Source: an uncultured Roseburia sp. (GTDB lineage Bacteria; Bacillota; Clostridia; Lachnospirales; Lachnospiraceae). From it: a DNA stretch of 64,000 bases. Under the pieces are notes generated by a model. The model saw only the letters and a list, made by a program, of their open reading frames with translations, did not search any database and was not told where the DNA came from. The stretch spans positions 94,706 through 158,705 of the forward strand of contig CAKREH010000002.1 of NCBI GenBank assembly GCA_934317215.1, in the 5' to 3' direction. The position numbers and the translations under genes were made by a program. Below are positions 1 to 9,200 of the stretch, in pieces (the first letter of the stretch is position 1; every line of letters begins with the position of its first letter).

Positions 1-559
1 TTGGCAGGATGCCCATGGTATATGCCTGACGCGGAACTTCATCCTTACTCTCAAAAAATCTCTTGTTTGCCTCGATCGTGCTCTCCGTCAGTTCCACACA
101 GTGTGTATTTTTTTCAAAATGATCCGCCGGTTCGTTAAAACCGATATGTCCGTCCAGGCCAATTCCAAGAAGCTGCATATCAATACCACCGGCATTTTCG
201 ATGATCTTGTCATATTCCCTGCAGACTTCCTCACTGTTAAGATTTTCTCCGTTTGGAATGAAAATGTGGTCTTCCCTTACATTTACATGTTTAAACAGAT
301 TTTCCTGCATAAAACTCCAGTAGCTCTGTTCGTGCTCTCTTTTGATTCCTCTGTATTCGTCCAGATTGATCGTCGTAACCCCGGAAAAATCAACCTCACC
401 GTTGTTATATGCTTCCACGATCTTTTTATATGCCCCTACAGGTGAACCACCGGTAGCAAGTCCTAAAACCGCATCCGGTTTTAAATTTACCTGTCCTAAA
501 ATCAAATTTGCTGTCTTTACAGAAACCTCATCATAGTTTTTCACTTTAATAATTCTCAT
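1..559 (-). CDS. nagB: Glucosamine-6-phosphate deaminase, 3' end outside window
   Basis: The enzyme converts glucosamine-6-phosphate to fructose-6-phosphate and ammonia, the step that passes amino sugars to glycolysis in the cytoplasm. The minus strand reads MRIIKVKNYDEVS from a start at 559, and about 186 residues are visible before the window ends. Family landmarks are GLATGGSPVGAY (sugar-phosphate loop), NLDEYRG, QLLGIGLDGHIGFNEP (active-site Asp and His) and the NTHCVELT region. A GGAGG ribosome site lies 7 nt upstream of the ATG. It starts 19 bp after the stop of the HTH-kinase gene, so the two are probably one transcript. No lesion is visible. The assignment rests on strong resemblance to the NagB family. 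Confidence 0.93.
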   Translation of the reverse strand, partial: MRIIKVKNYDEVSVKTANLILGQVNLKPDAVLGLATGGSPVGAYKKIVEAYNNGEVDFSGVTTINLDEYRGIKREHEQSYWSFMQENLFKHVNVREDHIFIPNGENLNSEEVCREYDKIIENAGGIDMQLLGIGLDGHIGFNEPADHFEKNTHCVELTESTIEANKRFFESKDEVPRQAYTMGILP

Positions 560-578
560 GTTATTTTCCTCCCTCTCC

Positions 579-1727
579 CTACTGGTATGAATCATATGAC
601 ATCATAAAACGTTCTTTTACCGGCTTTGTATCAACCCCACATAACAGGCAGCACATGATACATGCGCCATATACCGGCGGATAGTCCGGAACGTCTAATT
701 CAATATCCGGATGCAGCATCTCTTTTAACATTTCCCGGAATGCCGGTTTCTGTTTTAAAATTCCGCCGGATGCAACCACATATTTTCCGATATCATAATG
801 ATCCACGGCAAAATTGATAAGTTCCGCTAAACATGCTGCATTGTTCTTTAAAATCTGCTCTGCGATTTTATCCCCATTTTCATATGCCAGAAATACGCAC
901 GGCGTAAACGAAGCAATATAGGACTGGTTTTTACTGTAGATGTCCTGGATGCTCTCCCATACCGTATTCCCTAATTTTTCCTCAACAAGATCCGTCAGTA
1001 TCGTATGTTCTCCGATCCCGTCCCTTGCATCCTGCGCTGCACAGATCGCATCCCGTCCGATGTGGTAGCCGCTGCCGCCTTTATCAAGCAGATATCCGCG
1101 CCCGCCAAAATGCTTTAAATTTCCATTCTGGTTTGCGTAAATGATCATTCCGGTTCCGCTGATCGCAGCCACACACCGGTCAAGATTTTTTCCACAGGCA
1201 ATGACGTTATAGATGTCATTTTCGCACTGGATTTTTACTTTCGGATATTTTTCTTTTAACATCTTTTTGATCTTTGATGTATTGTTTCCAGAATCTAATC
1301 CTGCAGCACCCACAAAGATTCCGCTGATCTTCCCCTTGATCTTCATGAGTGTATCAATGCCAAGCTGCAGGATGTTCATTGCCTCCTCCATTCCTACCGT
1401 ATTCGGATTGCAGCCGTCAAGGACGATCCGGTTTAAAATTCTTCCGCTTTCCGAAAATAAAACAAACTCTGTTTTCGTTCCCCCGCCATCGATTCCGATC
1501 ATCATCTTTTCACCGTCACTGTTTTCACCGATCAGCGTATCGATGGAAACATCTAAAATCTCTGAGATCACACAAAGATTTTCGATACTCGGACAGGACT
1601 GTCCACACTCCCATTTGGATACCGCCTGTGGGCTGATTCCTAATTTTTCCGCAAATTCGTATTGATTCAGTCCTCTTTTATTCCGGTATGTTTTGATGTT
1701 TTCCGCCATTGTCATGATATCAAACAT
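579..1727 (-). CDS. HTH-XRE / BadF-type sugar kinase fusion (GlcNAc kinase-like)
   Basis: A protein of 382 residues. An XRE-type helix-turn-helix (about residues 8-62, with GISPQAVSKWE as recognition helix) is fused to a BcrAD/BadFG ATPase fold. The kinase part opens with the phosphate-1 motif IGIDGGGTKTE near residue 76 and has the later glycine-rich blocks AAISGTG and DKGGSGYHIG. This fold includes N-acetylglucosamine kinases, and the adjacent nagB makes an amino-sugar substrate likely. I chose 1727 because a GGGGG ribosome site precedes that ATG; a longer frame to 1901 would run through the promoter. The joined HTH suggests a kinase that also regulates, perhaps its own operon through the palindrome at 1809-1842. 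Substrate and DNA target are inferred. Confidence 0.82.
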   Translation of the reverse strand: MFDIMTMAENIKTYRNKRGLNQYEFAEKLGISPQAVSKWECGQSCPSIENLCVISEILDVSIDTLIGENSDGEKMMIGIDGGGTKTEFVLFSESGRILNRIVLDGCNPNTVGMEEAMNILQLGIDTLMKIKGKISGIFVGAAGLDSGNNTSKIKKMLKEKYPKVKIQCENDIYNVIACGKNLDRCVAAISGTGMIIYANQNGNLKHFGGRGYLLDKGGSGYHIGRDAICAAQDARDGIGEHTILTDLVEEKLGNTVWESIQDIYSKNQSYIASFTPCVFLAYENGDKIAEQILKNNAACLAELINFAVDHYDIGKYVVASGGILKQKPAFREMLKEMLHPDIELDVPDYPPVYGACIMCCLLCGVDTKPVKERFMMSYDSYQ

Positions 1728-1758
1728 TCCGCATCCCCCATCTCGTTTTTCTAATTTC

Positions 1759-1787
1759 ATTATAAAAACTAATGGTTGATTTTTCAA
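1759..1787 (-). promoter_or_regulatory. Sigma-A type promoter for the HTH-kinase/nagB operon
   Basis: On the minus strand TTGAAA (1782-1787) and TATAAT (1759-1764) are separated by exactly 17 bp. Predicted transcription starts near 1752, about 25 nt before the start codon at 1727. This also argues against the longer reading frame that starts at 1901. Confidence 0.7.
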
Positions 1788-1808
1788 GCATGTGCCGGTT
1801 GTTATTTC

Positions 1809-1842
1809 TTTTTGCGTGTCAACTATCAGTTGACATGCAAAA
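1809..1842. promoter_or_regulatory. Long inverted repeat, possible operator
   Basis: The centre TGTCAACTATCAGTTGACA (1817-1835) is a perfect 8-bp inverted repeat around ATC. The symmetry continues outward through TTTTTGC/GCAAAAA with one mismatched pair. It lies about 20 bp upstream of the -35 box of the HTH-kinase promoter, between that promoter and the ilvD terminator. It could bind the HTH of the kinase-regulator or another factor. The palindrome is seen directly; binding is inference. Confidence 0.5.
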
Positions 1843-1872
1843 AATCCGGGCAGCAGCACCCGGATTTTTTTA
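1840..1872 (-). terminator. Rho-independent terminator after the ilvD-family gene
   Basis: ATCCGGG (1844-1850) pairs with CCCGGAT (1859-1865), with a run of A/T on both sides. Read on the minus strand it follows the dehydratase stop codon by about 13 nt and ends in TTTTTT. Confidence 0.8.
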
Positions 1873-1884
1873 TGGTCTGGATAC

Positions 1885-3672
1885 TTAGTCCATATAGGCA
1901 CCCTTCATCGCGCTGGTCGCATGCTGTGCATACAATTTTAACAGACCACTCTTATATTTGCTGGTAAAACCTTTCCAGTTCTTTTTACGTTCTTCTAAGA
2001 TCTGTGCGATCTCTTCCCCGGTCTTTTCCTCGCCTTTGACACCTACGATCGCAAGACGGCGGTTCTCAACATCAAGTTCAATGAGATCTCCCTCTTCCAC
2101 AAATGCGATCGGGCCGCCGGCTGCTGCCTCCGGAGATACATGTCCTACGACCGGTCCTCTGGATGCGCCGGAAAAACGCCCGTCTGTGATCAGTGCAACG
2201 CTGGCTGCAAGTTTCGGGTCGGAGCAGATTGCCTCGCCGGTGTAGAACATCTCCGGCATACCGCTGCCTCTCGGTCCCTCGTAGCGGATAAATACAGCAT
2301 CTCCCGGTACTACTTTTCCCTTCAGGATCGCATCGATCGCTTCTTCCTCGCTGTCATACGGTTTTGCGTTTAATCTTGCATGGAACATTTCTTTCGGGCA
2401 AGCTGTGTGTTTGATGACTGCTCCCTCCGGTGCAAGGTTGCCGCGCAGGATTGCGATGCTTCCCTCTGTACCGATCGCATGATCAAAATCTGCAATGATA
2501 TCGGTACGTTTGATCTCTTTTCCGATCAGTGCGGATTTCTCTTTTAAGATCGCATCACAGTGCTCGTAGAAACCGTTCTTCTTTAACTCTTCTAAGTTTT
2601 CACCAAGTGTTTTTCCGGTAACTGTCATCACATCAAGATGGAGCATGCTCTTGATTTCTTCCATGACTCTCGGCACACCGCCTGCATAGTAGAAATACTG
2701 TGCCGGCCAGTCTCCTGCCGGGCGGATGTTTAGCAGATAATGTGCGCCGCGGTGCATTCTGTCAAACGTATCTGCATCAATTTCAAAACCAAATTCATGT
2801 GCGATTGCCGGAATGTGCATGACCGCGTTGGTGGAACCTGAGATTGCAGCATGTACCATGATCGCATTCTCAAGACTTTCCATTGTGACGATATCTTTTG
2901 CAGCAATTCCCATCTCAACTAATTTCATTAACTGTTTTCCGGCATCATAGGCAGCCTTTTTTAATTCCGGTGCAGTTGCCGGCATCAGTGCTGTTCCCGG
3001 AAGCATCAGTCCAAGTGCCTCAGCCATAACCTGCATTGTGGAAGCGGTTCCCATGAAAGAACATGCGCCACAGCTTGGACATGCATTGTGTTTGTAATAG
3101 CGGAGCTGCTCTTCCGGGATCTCACCACGCTCATACTGCGCGCTGAATTTTCCGATCTGCTCTAAGGTTAAAAGCTCATTGATCTTACAGCCCGGATCAT
3201 TTTCCACATATTCCGGTTTTACAACCGTTGCTTCCATAACACCACCGGTCACAACGATCGCGCTCATCTCTTTTAAACGGCCGATACTCATAAGCATCGC
3301 CGGCATTGCCTTGTCACAGCTTGCGATAAAAACACCACCATCAAACGTTGTAGCGTTTGCCTGCGCCTCCACAAGGTTTGTGATCGCATCTCTGTGTGCT
3401 AAAGAATAATTGATTCCATCGTGTCCCTGGGACATTCCATCGCACATATCTGTTGCATAATAACGCGCTGCTTTTCCACCGTTTTCATCAACACCTTTTA
3501 CTGCTTCTTCCACAAAAATATTTAAATGGCTTGAACCCGGATGGCTGTTTCCATAAGTACTCTCAATGATGATCTGCGGTTTAGAAAGCTCCTCTGCCTT
3601 CCATCCCATACCCATGCGAAGCGGGTCCATCTCCGGTGCAAGTTCTCTTACTTTCTGACTTCTTAATTCCAT
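1885..3672 (-). CDS. IlvD/Edd family dehydratase, probably sugar-acid specific
   Basis: A 595-residue Fe-S dehydratase of the dihydroxy-acid / phosphogluconate dehydratase family, which removes water from a 2,3-dihydroxy acid. Candidate cluster cysteines lie in DMCDG (about 77), ASCDKAMPAML (about 119) and CPSCGACSFMGTAST (about 198-204). The C-terminal half has GPRGSGMPEM and the family serine motif DGRFSGASRG. I placed the start at 3672 because GGAGG lies 5 nt upstream; frames starting further up read through a dispersed leader repeat. No ilvB, ilvC or leu gene is near. Instead a GntP permease and an FCD-type GntR regulator follow upstream, so an aldonate or related sugar acid is a likelier substrate than a branched-chain precursor. 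Substrate is inferred from context. Confidence 0.85.
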   Translation of the reverse strand: MELRSQKVRELAPEMDPLRMGMGWKAEELSKPQIIIESTYGNSHPGSSHLNIFVEEAVKGVDENGGKAARYYATDMCDGMSQGHDGINYSLAHRDAITNLVEAQANATTFDGGVFIASCDKAMPAMLMSIGRLKEMSAIVVTGGVMEATVVKPEYVENDPGCKINELLTLEQIGKFSAQYERGEIPEEQLRYYKHNACPSCGACSFMGTASTMQVMAEALGLMLPGTALMPATAPELKKAAYDAGKQLMKLVEMGIAAKDIVTMESLENAIMVHAAISGSTNAVMHIPAIAHEFGFEIDADTFDRMHRGAHYLLNIRPAGDWPAQYFYYAGGVPRVMEEIKSMLHLDVMTVTGKTLGENLEELKKNGFYEHCDAILKEKSALIGKEIKRTDIIADFDHAIGTEGSIAILRGNLAPEGAVIKHTACPKEMFHARLNAKPYDSEEEAIDAILKGKVVPGDAVFIRYEGPRGSGMPEMFYTGEAICSDPKLAASVALITDGRFSGASRGPVVGHVSPEAAAGGPIAFVEEGDLIELDVENRRLAIVGVKGEEKTGEEIAQILEERKKNWKGFTSKYKSGLLKLYAQHATSAMKGAYMD

Positions 3673-3797
3673 GATAGCCTCCATTCCTGCGCTGTTTTTT
3701 GCGCATCTCAAGTTTGTGCGTAAGCACAAATCTTGCGTGTGAAAAATCTTATTTTTCACACTAACCTCCATTCCTGCGCTGTTTTTTACTGTGAAAA
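3673..3797 (-). repeat. 5' leader repeat, copy 1 plus a partial second copy
   Basis: Read on the minus strand this has three hairpins followed by a ribosome site: GTGTGAAAAATAA/ATTTTTCACAC (3737-3761), TTTGTGC/GCACAAA, and TGCGC/GCGCA around AAAAAACA, then GCAGGAATGGAGG and the ATG of the dehydratase. A second partial copy (3764-3797), containing AACAGCGCAGGAATGGAGG, lies just upstream. Related leaders precede four other genes in the window. Confidence 0.75.
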
Positions 3798-3851
3798 TCT
3801 ATAATATACTGAATTTCATGCTCTGTGACTGCTCTGTCATTACCGTTTCTT

Positions 3852-5207
3852 CTACACGAAGAAAGAAATGATCAGTGCAACGATAAATCCGGTTCCACCA
3901 ACCAATGTCTCCATGATCGTCCAGGTTTTTAACGTTGTCTTCTCGTCAAGTCCGATCAGTGATCTCACCAGCCAGAATCCGGAATCGTTAAAGTGTGAGC
4001 AGACTGTCGCTCCACCGGCAACTGCTGCAACCACACATGCAAGATACATCGGTGATAAGGATGCGATCTCCGGCATTGCTGCCACAATTCCTGCTGCCAT
4101 GGTCATTGCTACGGTTGCAGAACCTACACAGATTCTTACCAGTGCTGCAACTAAAAATGCTACAACAACGATTGGAAGATTTATGGATGCCACAGCATTA
4201 CCAATGATCTCACCTAAGCCGGAGTACTGTAAAATATAACGGAGTACGCCGCCACATGCTGTCACAAGAAGGATCAGTCCTGTCGGCTCTAAAGATTTTG
4301 TAAGGATCTTCTCTAATTCCGGCATCGTGTATCCATGTCTTGTTCCAAGGATGAACATTGCGGCTAATGTTGCGATCAGAAGTGCTGCAAACGGCTGTCC
4401 TAAAAAGTTAAATAACGGTGCCACTCCTGCCAATGCCGGGACCACTCCTGCAACAGATTTCAATATGATAAGTACCAGAGGAATCATGATGATGGTAACG
4501 ACCGATGCAAAACTCGGAAGTTTGGATTCATCGATATCTTCCTGATTTGCAATCTGATCCGGAACCGGAACATAATATTTCTTTCCGCAGATAGCTCCCC
4601 AGACCGGGCCTGCAACGATCATTGCAAAAAATCCACAACATACACCGACTAAAATAACCCATCCAAGTTCCACATTTAACATTGTTGCAACTAATACCGG
4701 GCCAGGTGTCGGCGGGATAAATGCATGTCCAACGGCGAGTCCTGCTAAAAGCGGGATCGCATAAAACAGGGAAGATTTCTTTGTTCTTTTTGCAAGAGAA
4801 AATGCAAGCGGAATTAAAATGATAAGTCCTGCATCAAAGAATACCGGGATAGAAATAACAAGGCCGGTGATTCCAAGCGCCCATGCAGCCTTCTCATCCC
4901 CAAATTTCTTTACCATTGTAACTGCTAAAGTCTGTGCTCCTCCCGATGCTTCAAGTATCGCACCGAACATGGAACCGAGTCCTACCAGGAGGGCAATTCC
5001 CTTTAGCGTGTTTCCTATACCATCGTCCACCGCCGTTACGATTTCTTCAAACGGCATTCCTGCGATCAGTCCGATTGCAATCGCACCGATTAAGATCGAA
5101 AGCATTGCATGAACCTTAAATTTGATGATCAAAACTAACAACAATGCCAGTCCGATAATTGCTGCAATAACCAGCCGGGTTGTATCTAACTCTACGACGT
5201 TACCCAT
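3852..5207 (-). CDS. GntP-family gluconate-type H+ symporter
   Basis: A 451-residue polytopic membrane protein of the GntP permease family, which imports gluconate and related sugar acids with protons. It has about a dozen hydrophobic segments. Family signatures include GLGSMFGAILEASGGAQ, ISIPVFFDAGLIILIPLAF, GHAFIPPTPGPV and VGSATVAMTMAAGI. It is transcribed towards the dehydratase with a 179-bp gap that holds the leader repeat. It has its own consensus promoter and an AGGAGG ribosome site. The sugar-acid substrate is well supported at family level; the exact acid is not. Confidence 0.9.
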   Translation of the reverse strand: MGNVVELDTTRLVIAAIIGLALLLVLIIKFKVHAMLSILIGAIAIGLIAGMPFEEIVTAVDDGIGNTLKGIALLVGLGSMFGAILEASGGAQTLAVTMVKKFGDEKAAWALGITGLVISIPVFFDAGLIILIPLAFSLAKRTKKSSLFYAIPLLAGLAVGHAFIPPTPGPVLVATMLNVELGWVILVGVCCGFFAMIVAGPVWGAICGKKYYVPVPDQIANQEDIDESKLPSFASVVTIIMIPLVLIILKSVAGVVPALAGVAPLFNFLGQPFAALLIATLAAMFILGTRHGYTMPELEKILTKSLEPTGLILLVTACGGVLRYILQYSGLGEIIGNAVASINLPIVVVAFLVAALVRICVGSATVAMTMAAGIVAAMPEIASLSPMYLACVVAAVAGGATVCSHFNDSGFWLVRSLIGLDEKTTLKTWTIMETLVGGTGFIVALIISFFV

Positions 5208-5235
5208 GATATACCTCCTTATTGATATTTGTATG

Positions 5236-5249
5236 ACGTATGATGTTTT
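5236..5249. promoter_or_regulatory. Putative FCD/GntR operator
   Basis: TATGATGT (5239-5246) sits in the gntP leader just downstream of its -10 box. The same octamer recurs at 5398-5405 and, inverted, at 6240-6247 upstream of the regulator gene. Three copies around regulator and target suggest a half-site for the FadR-type regulator. Octamers can recur by chance, so this is inference. Confidence 0.4.
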
Positions 5250-5258
5250 GTTGAGATT

Positions 5259-5287
5259 ATTGTATTTTATTGATTATTTTTTGTCAA
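5259..5287 (-). promoter_or_regulatory. Consensus promoter of the GntP permease gene
   Basis: On the minus strand TTGACA (5282-5287) and TACAAT (5259-5264) are 17 bp apart, a near-perfect sigma-A promoter. The start codon lies about 45 nt downstream of the predicted transcription start. Confidence 0.8.
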
Positions 5288-5325
5288 TACATCTGATGTT
5301 TAGTTTATTAAAACCTCTTTTTTAG

Positions 5326-5370
5326 ACAAAAAAACAAGGTGTTTTCTCAAAAAAGCACCTTGTTTTTTGT
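5326..5370 (-). terminator. Terminator after the FCD regulator gene
   Basis: AACAAGGTG and CACCTTGTT pair around a short loop, with T-runs on either side, so it could stop transcripts in both directions. It separates the regulator from the permease. Confidence 0.75.
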
Positions 5371-5397
5371 GTATTTTTCCGATATTGCATCGTGTCA

Positions 5398-5405
5398 TAT
5401 GATGT
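5398..5405. promoter_or_regulatory. Second TATGATGT octamer, possible FCD/GntR site
   Basis: Same octamer as in the gntP leader, here inside CATATGATGTC between the regulator stop codon and the terminator. The role is inferred only from repetition. Confidence 0.25.
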
Positions 5406-5494
5406 CTTTCCAGTTTTTACAATTTTCACTCATTACAAAACGCTGGCATTTCTTTGTCATAGATTGACCAGACATTCTGTTGTTGAGAAATCCC

Positions 5495-6199
5495 TTACTT
5501 ATTTTTTTTCTGCGCCTCCGCCTGTTTTTTCAAAATCATCTGACGATTATAATTGAGGTGCATGATCATCGCATATTTTGCACCTGCACTGTCGCCATGC
5601 AGGATTGCATCCGTGATCGCACGATGGGTGTCGATCGTCTCATCTTTTAACTGGCGGTGTGTTAAGTTCACAAATGTGATGACTGCCGACTGAATGATCG
5701 GAACCAGTTTTTCGATCACTTTATTTTTGCTGCACCGCGCAATGCAAGTGTGAAATTCCACATCTTTCTGCAGATGGTTCTCACCGGCAAGATACAGATT
5801 TTCCACCTCATCACACAGCCGCTTTAACTCCGCCTTTTCCTCGTCCGTCGCATTTTCACTTGCAAGCATGGCGATCTCCGGCTCTAACATCAGGCGCACA
5901 TTGCAGAGGTCTAACGCCAGTTCATATTTGTCCGTAAACTTCGAAAGTCCTAACGGATCGTCCTCTAAGCGGTTCGTCCCGATCACATAAGTCCCGGAAC
6001 CCCTGCGGACCTCAAGCACCCCCTTGGAAACCAGGCTTTTTACCGTCTCCCGCACCGTGCTCCGTCCAACTCCGAACAGCTCCGCCAGTTCAAACTCATT
6101 TGGCAGTTTCTCACCTATTTTCACCGGTGTATGTAAAATATAATCCATCAGTTCTTCTTCCACATGCGGTGCTAATAATTCCCGGCTCTTTTTCTCCAT
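5495..6199 (-). CDS. GntR-family transcriptional regulator, FadR (FCD) subfamily
   Basis: A 234-residue regulator. The N-terminal winged helix (about residues 8-75) contains the GntR signature LPNEFELAELFGVGRSTVRETVKSL. The FCD effector domain follows (about 95-220), with the conserved metal-site helices DLCNVRLMLEPEIA and DVEFHTCIARCSKNKV. FCD regulators typically sense sugar acids or other organic acids. It lies upstream of the GntP permease and dehydratase on the same strand but is separated by a terminator, so it probably acts as a local regulator with its own promoter. An ACATCATA octamer upstream (6240-6247) matches sites near gntP. Confidence 0.88.
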   Translation of the reverse strand: MEKKSRELLAPHVEEELMDYILHTPVKIGEKLPNEFELAELFGVGRSTVRETVKSLVSKGVLEVRRGSGTYVIGTNRLEDDPLGLSKFTDKYELALDLCNVRLMLEPEIAMLASENATDEEKAELKRLCDEVENLYLAGENHLQKDVEFHTCIARCSKNKVIEKLVPIIQSAVITFVNLTHRQLKDETIDTHRAITDAILHGDSAGAKYAMIMHLNYNRQMILKKQAEAQKKNK

Positions 6200-6239
6200 A
6201 TTGTATCATTTTCTCCTTTGTCCTGCATGATTCATAAAG

Positions 6240-6247
6240 ACATCATA
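6240..6247. promoter_or_regulatory. Inverted ATGATGT-type octamer upstream of the regulator
   Basis: ACATCATA is the near-exact reverse complement of the octamers at 5239 and 5398. It lies about 40 bp upstream of the regulator start, a position suited to autoregulation. Inference only. Confidence 0.3.
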
Positions 6248-6280
6248 CCACTTTTTACCGGATGTTTGAACGTAAAATTT

Positions 6281-9200
6281 TTAACGTGCCTTCGCAAAAT
6301 AGTCATTCAAAATTTCCTTGATGTAGTGATAGCGTCTTGCATAAGAGTTTTCCACACGGATGATCTGCATATGATGTGCCTTACAGATCTCATTTTTCTG
6401 CCTGTCCCGCTCCCGCACCACTTCATCCTCAAAATGTTCCTTGCCATCTAATTCGATTGCAAAAACCGGCAGTTCGCGTTTTTCCCTCTTTTCATAGACA
6501 ACAAAGTCAAATCTTCCCATATAAAACAGATTGTCGTAAGTGACATTATCCCGGAACACCTGGGATATGGCAACCTCTTTATGGATCGTATATTTATTCC
6601 GGGTGAGCCAGATATTTTCCAGCGCATGTGTCAGGTTTTTCATAAATGCCGCTTCTGTTTCCGTGGAAAACGGCTGGATCCCGAGTGCTCTCGAACTGAT
6701 ATGCTTTTCCGTAATTTTTGATTCCCCGTTCGTTTTCACATACTGCACCAGCTCGTACAGATCATCGTCCTCATTTCCCTGATGAAGGCGCTCCAATTCT
6801 TTCCCGTCCGCAAGAAGGATCAGCTTGTCCTTCGCCCGCGACGTTGCGACATTGATCAGCTCCTTATTATTTTTAAGCCAGTCATAAGTTCCTTTTCCCG
6901 TCCGGTCGCTCAACGCTGTGGAAAACAGCACCACATCTTTTTCGTCTCCCTGAAATGCATGTACTGTTCCGCACACGACATGCTCAAATCCGTTTTCTTT
7001 GATCCCCCGCTCGATCAGGATCCGCTGATTCACAAACGGTGTGATGACAGCAATACTTTTATCAGGATTTTCCCCCGCATAACGCATGATCTCCTCCACC
7101 TCTGCCGGGGAGGTATTCTTCATGTCACCTGGCCCGCCATCCACATTGACATAGACAAGCGGCTGTCTTTCCCTGCTGTCGGACTGCACCTGAAGTTTGG
7201 AGTTATAATATTTTTTGTTGTTAAAGTCTATGATTTTTTTATTACAGCGGTAATGATTTCGCAAAAGGATCTCATCGCTGACTGCATCACAGGCAAGATA
7301 CGTCTTATAAATGGAATTTTCGCGGTAATCATACTCATCCGCAACATGATATTTTCTGCGCAGTTTCCGGTTCGTAAGCTCATCTAACAAAATAACCGGC
7401 TTTAGCTGCTGCGGATCTCCCACCAGCATCAGTTTTTCGCCCCGGATGATTGGCACAAGTGAGACCGCAACATTGCACTGGCTCGCCTCATCCATGATCG
7501 TCATATCAAACAGCGGTTCCGGTTCACCCAGTTTGTGGGAAGAAATGCAGGTTGTTATCATGATCGGAAATACCTTCTGCAGCTTCTTTACATTCTCCGA
7601 TTTCTGCAGATACTTGTTAAATGCTGCTGCCTGCTCATTTTTATCCTCATCATCATCTAAAATTTCCCGCAGATCCCGGAACCGGTTTCCTTCTAACTCC
7701 TTGATGTATTTTGCAGAGGTATAAAATAAATACTGATAAAACTCTTCCTCATTGCGGTCTAAAAGATCCATCGCATCCCGCTCGGATATCTCACCGATCT
7801 TTCTGATTTTATCATCCAGATTCCGCAGCTGACGCCCCTGCAGATCCGTACGGAAATGAAAGAGCGTCGCCACATTTTTCATCCGTTCCTGATACTCCAT
7901 GACCTGTGTTAACGTTTCTTTACGCTCTGTCAGGTCTAAGATTTCCTCATACTCCTTCAATCTGCCGGAAAGCTGTTTTGCCCGGTCGATCCGGTCCCCC
8001 TTTCGCCGGTCTAACGTGGAAGAAAATACTTTCACGCCCTGCACCTCTCTCCGCAGCTGGTTGATGTAACAGATACATTCTTTTACTTTTTCCTGATTTC
8101 CAAGGCGCAGTACCGGAAATGCGATCCGTTTTCCCTTATAAGTCAGGGAACTTAATTTTTCAAATACATTGTTTATGGGGACATTATTGTAAGACGCAAA
8201 CAGTACCGTCATATTGTTAAAAAATGCCGTCACGATCGTGTTTAAGATCGTATTCGTCTTGCCGGTCCCCGGTGGTCCCTGAATATAGGCAAGCGGATAT
8301 TTCATGGCATTGTTGATCGCAAGAAGCTGGTCGAGATTGATGTTCTGGTTTAACAGTGCAATCGGATATGCCTTCGTCCTTCGCGGACGTTCCAAAAGAT
8401 CGCCGAAAAATGCCCGGATTGGAAAAGTCACCTGCTCTTTTTCGTACATGTCAAGGATCGCCTTATACTCTTCATGCAGATTTAATGCACAGTCCATGCC
8501 CAGTCCGATGACATAGGGCATGTCATCCACAACCGCCCGTGCACCGTTTTTTTCTGTAATCGCATCTTTTATTTTTTCAAGATTTTTTTCAAAATCGGAT
8601 AACAGCTCATATTCATCCGCATCTAAATACCTTCGGATATTTTCCTGCTCTCCCCCTATGGTAAACTGCGTGCAGATCGTGATATCTTCATCCGGTTTAA
8701 ATGCCTTGTTTTTTACATCCAGATTCAGATTCCGGTATGCCAGCACATACAATCCATTTTTTGTATGGATGCTTAAAATATTTAACGCCAGCTTCTTTAT
8801 GTGCAGTGTCTTTCCCTGTCCGCTGTCACGGTTCATGCGCCGCTGAAAATTTGTCACGATCTCTTTAAACTGTTCCTCCGACAACTGGTACTCCCCGTCA
8901 CGCACATGATCTCCGTCGATATAGCGCACCAGTTCATAATCGGTCGTATACGGCGTGGCATCCAGTTTGCTGCACATTTCCAGATAATTCAGTATTTTTA
9001 AATTTGCCGTGTTTGCAAAAAGGTTCTGGTAGCGTTCCGGGTGCAGCGCGATATCTTCGATCAGCCGCTCATTCTCCGGGCAGTACGAGCCTTCCACGAT
9101 CTCGGTCGAGAGGATAGAATCAATATAGATCTTATCGTATCCCTCAATCGAGCACCGGTTGAGATGAAGTCCGTCCACTTTGAGCGTCCTGTTCCTTGGG

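Noticed and set aside
1213..1665. 150-codon plus-strand frame inside the HTH-kinase gene
   Set aside because: It is antisense to a gene with clear family motifs.
3673..3771. N-terminal extension of the dehydratase (MEVSVKNKIFHTQ...)
   Set aside because: The same peptide would precede the unrelated lipoprotein at 40186-40273 because both read through the leader repeat. A strong ribosome site supports the shorter start.
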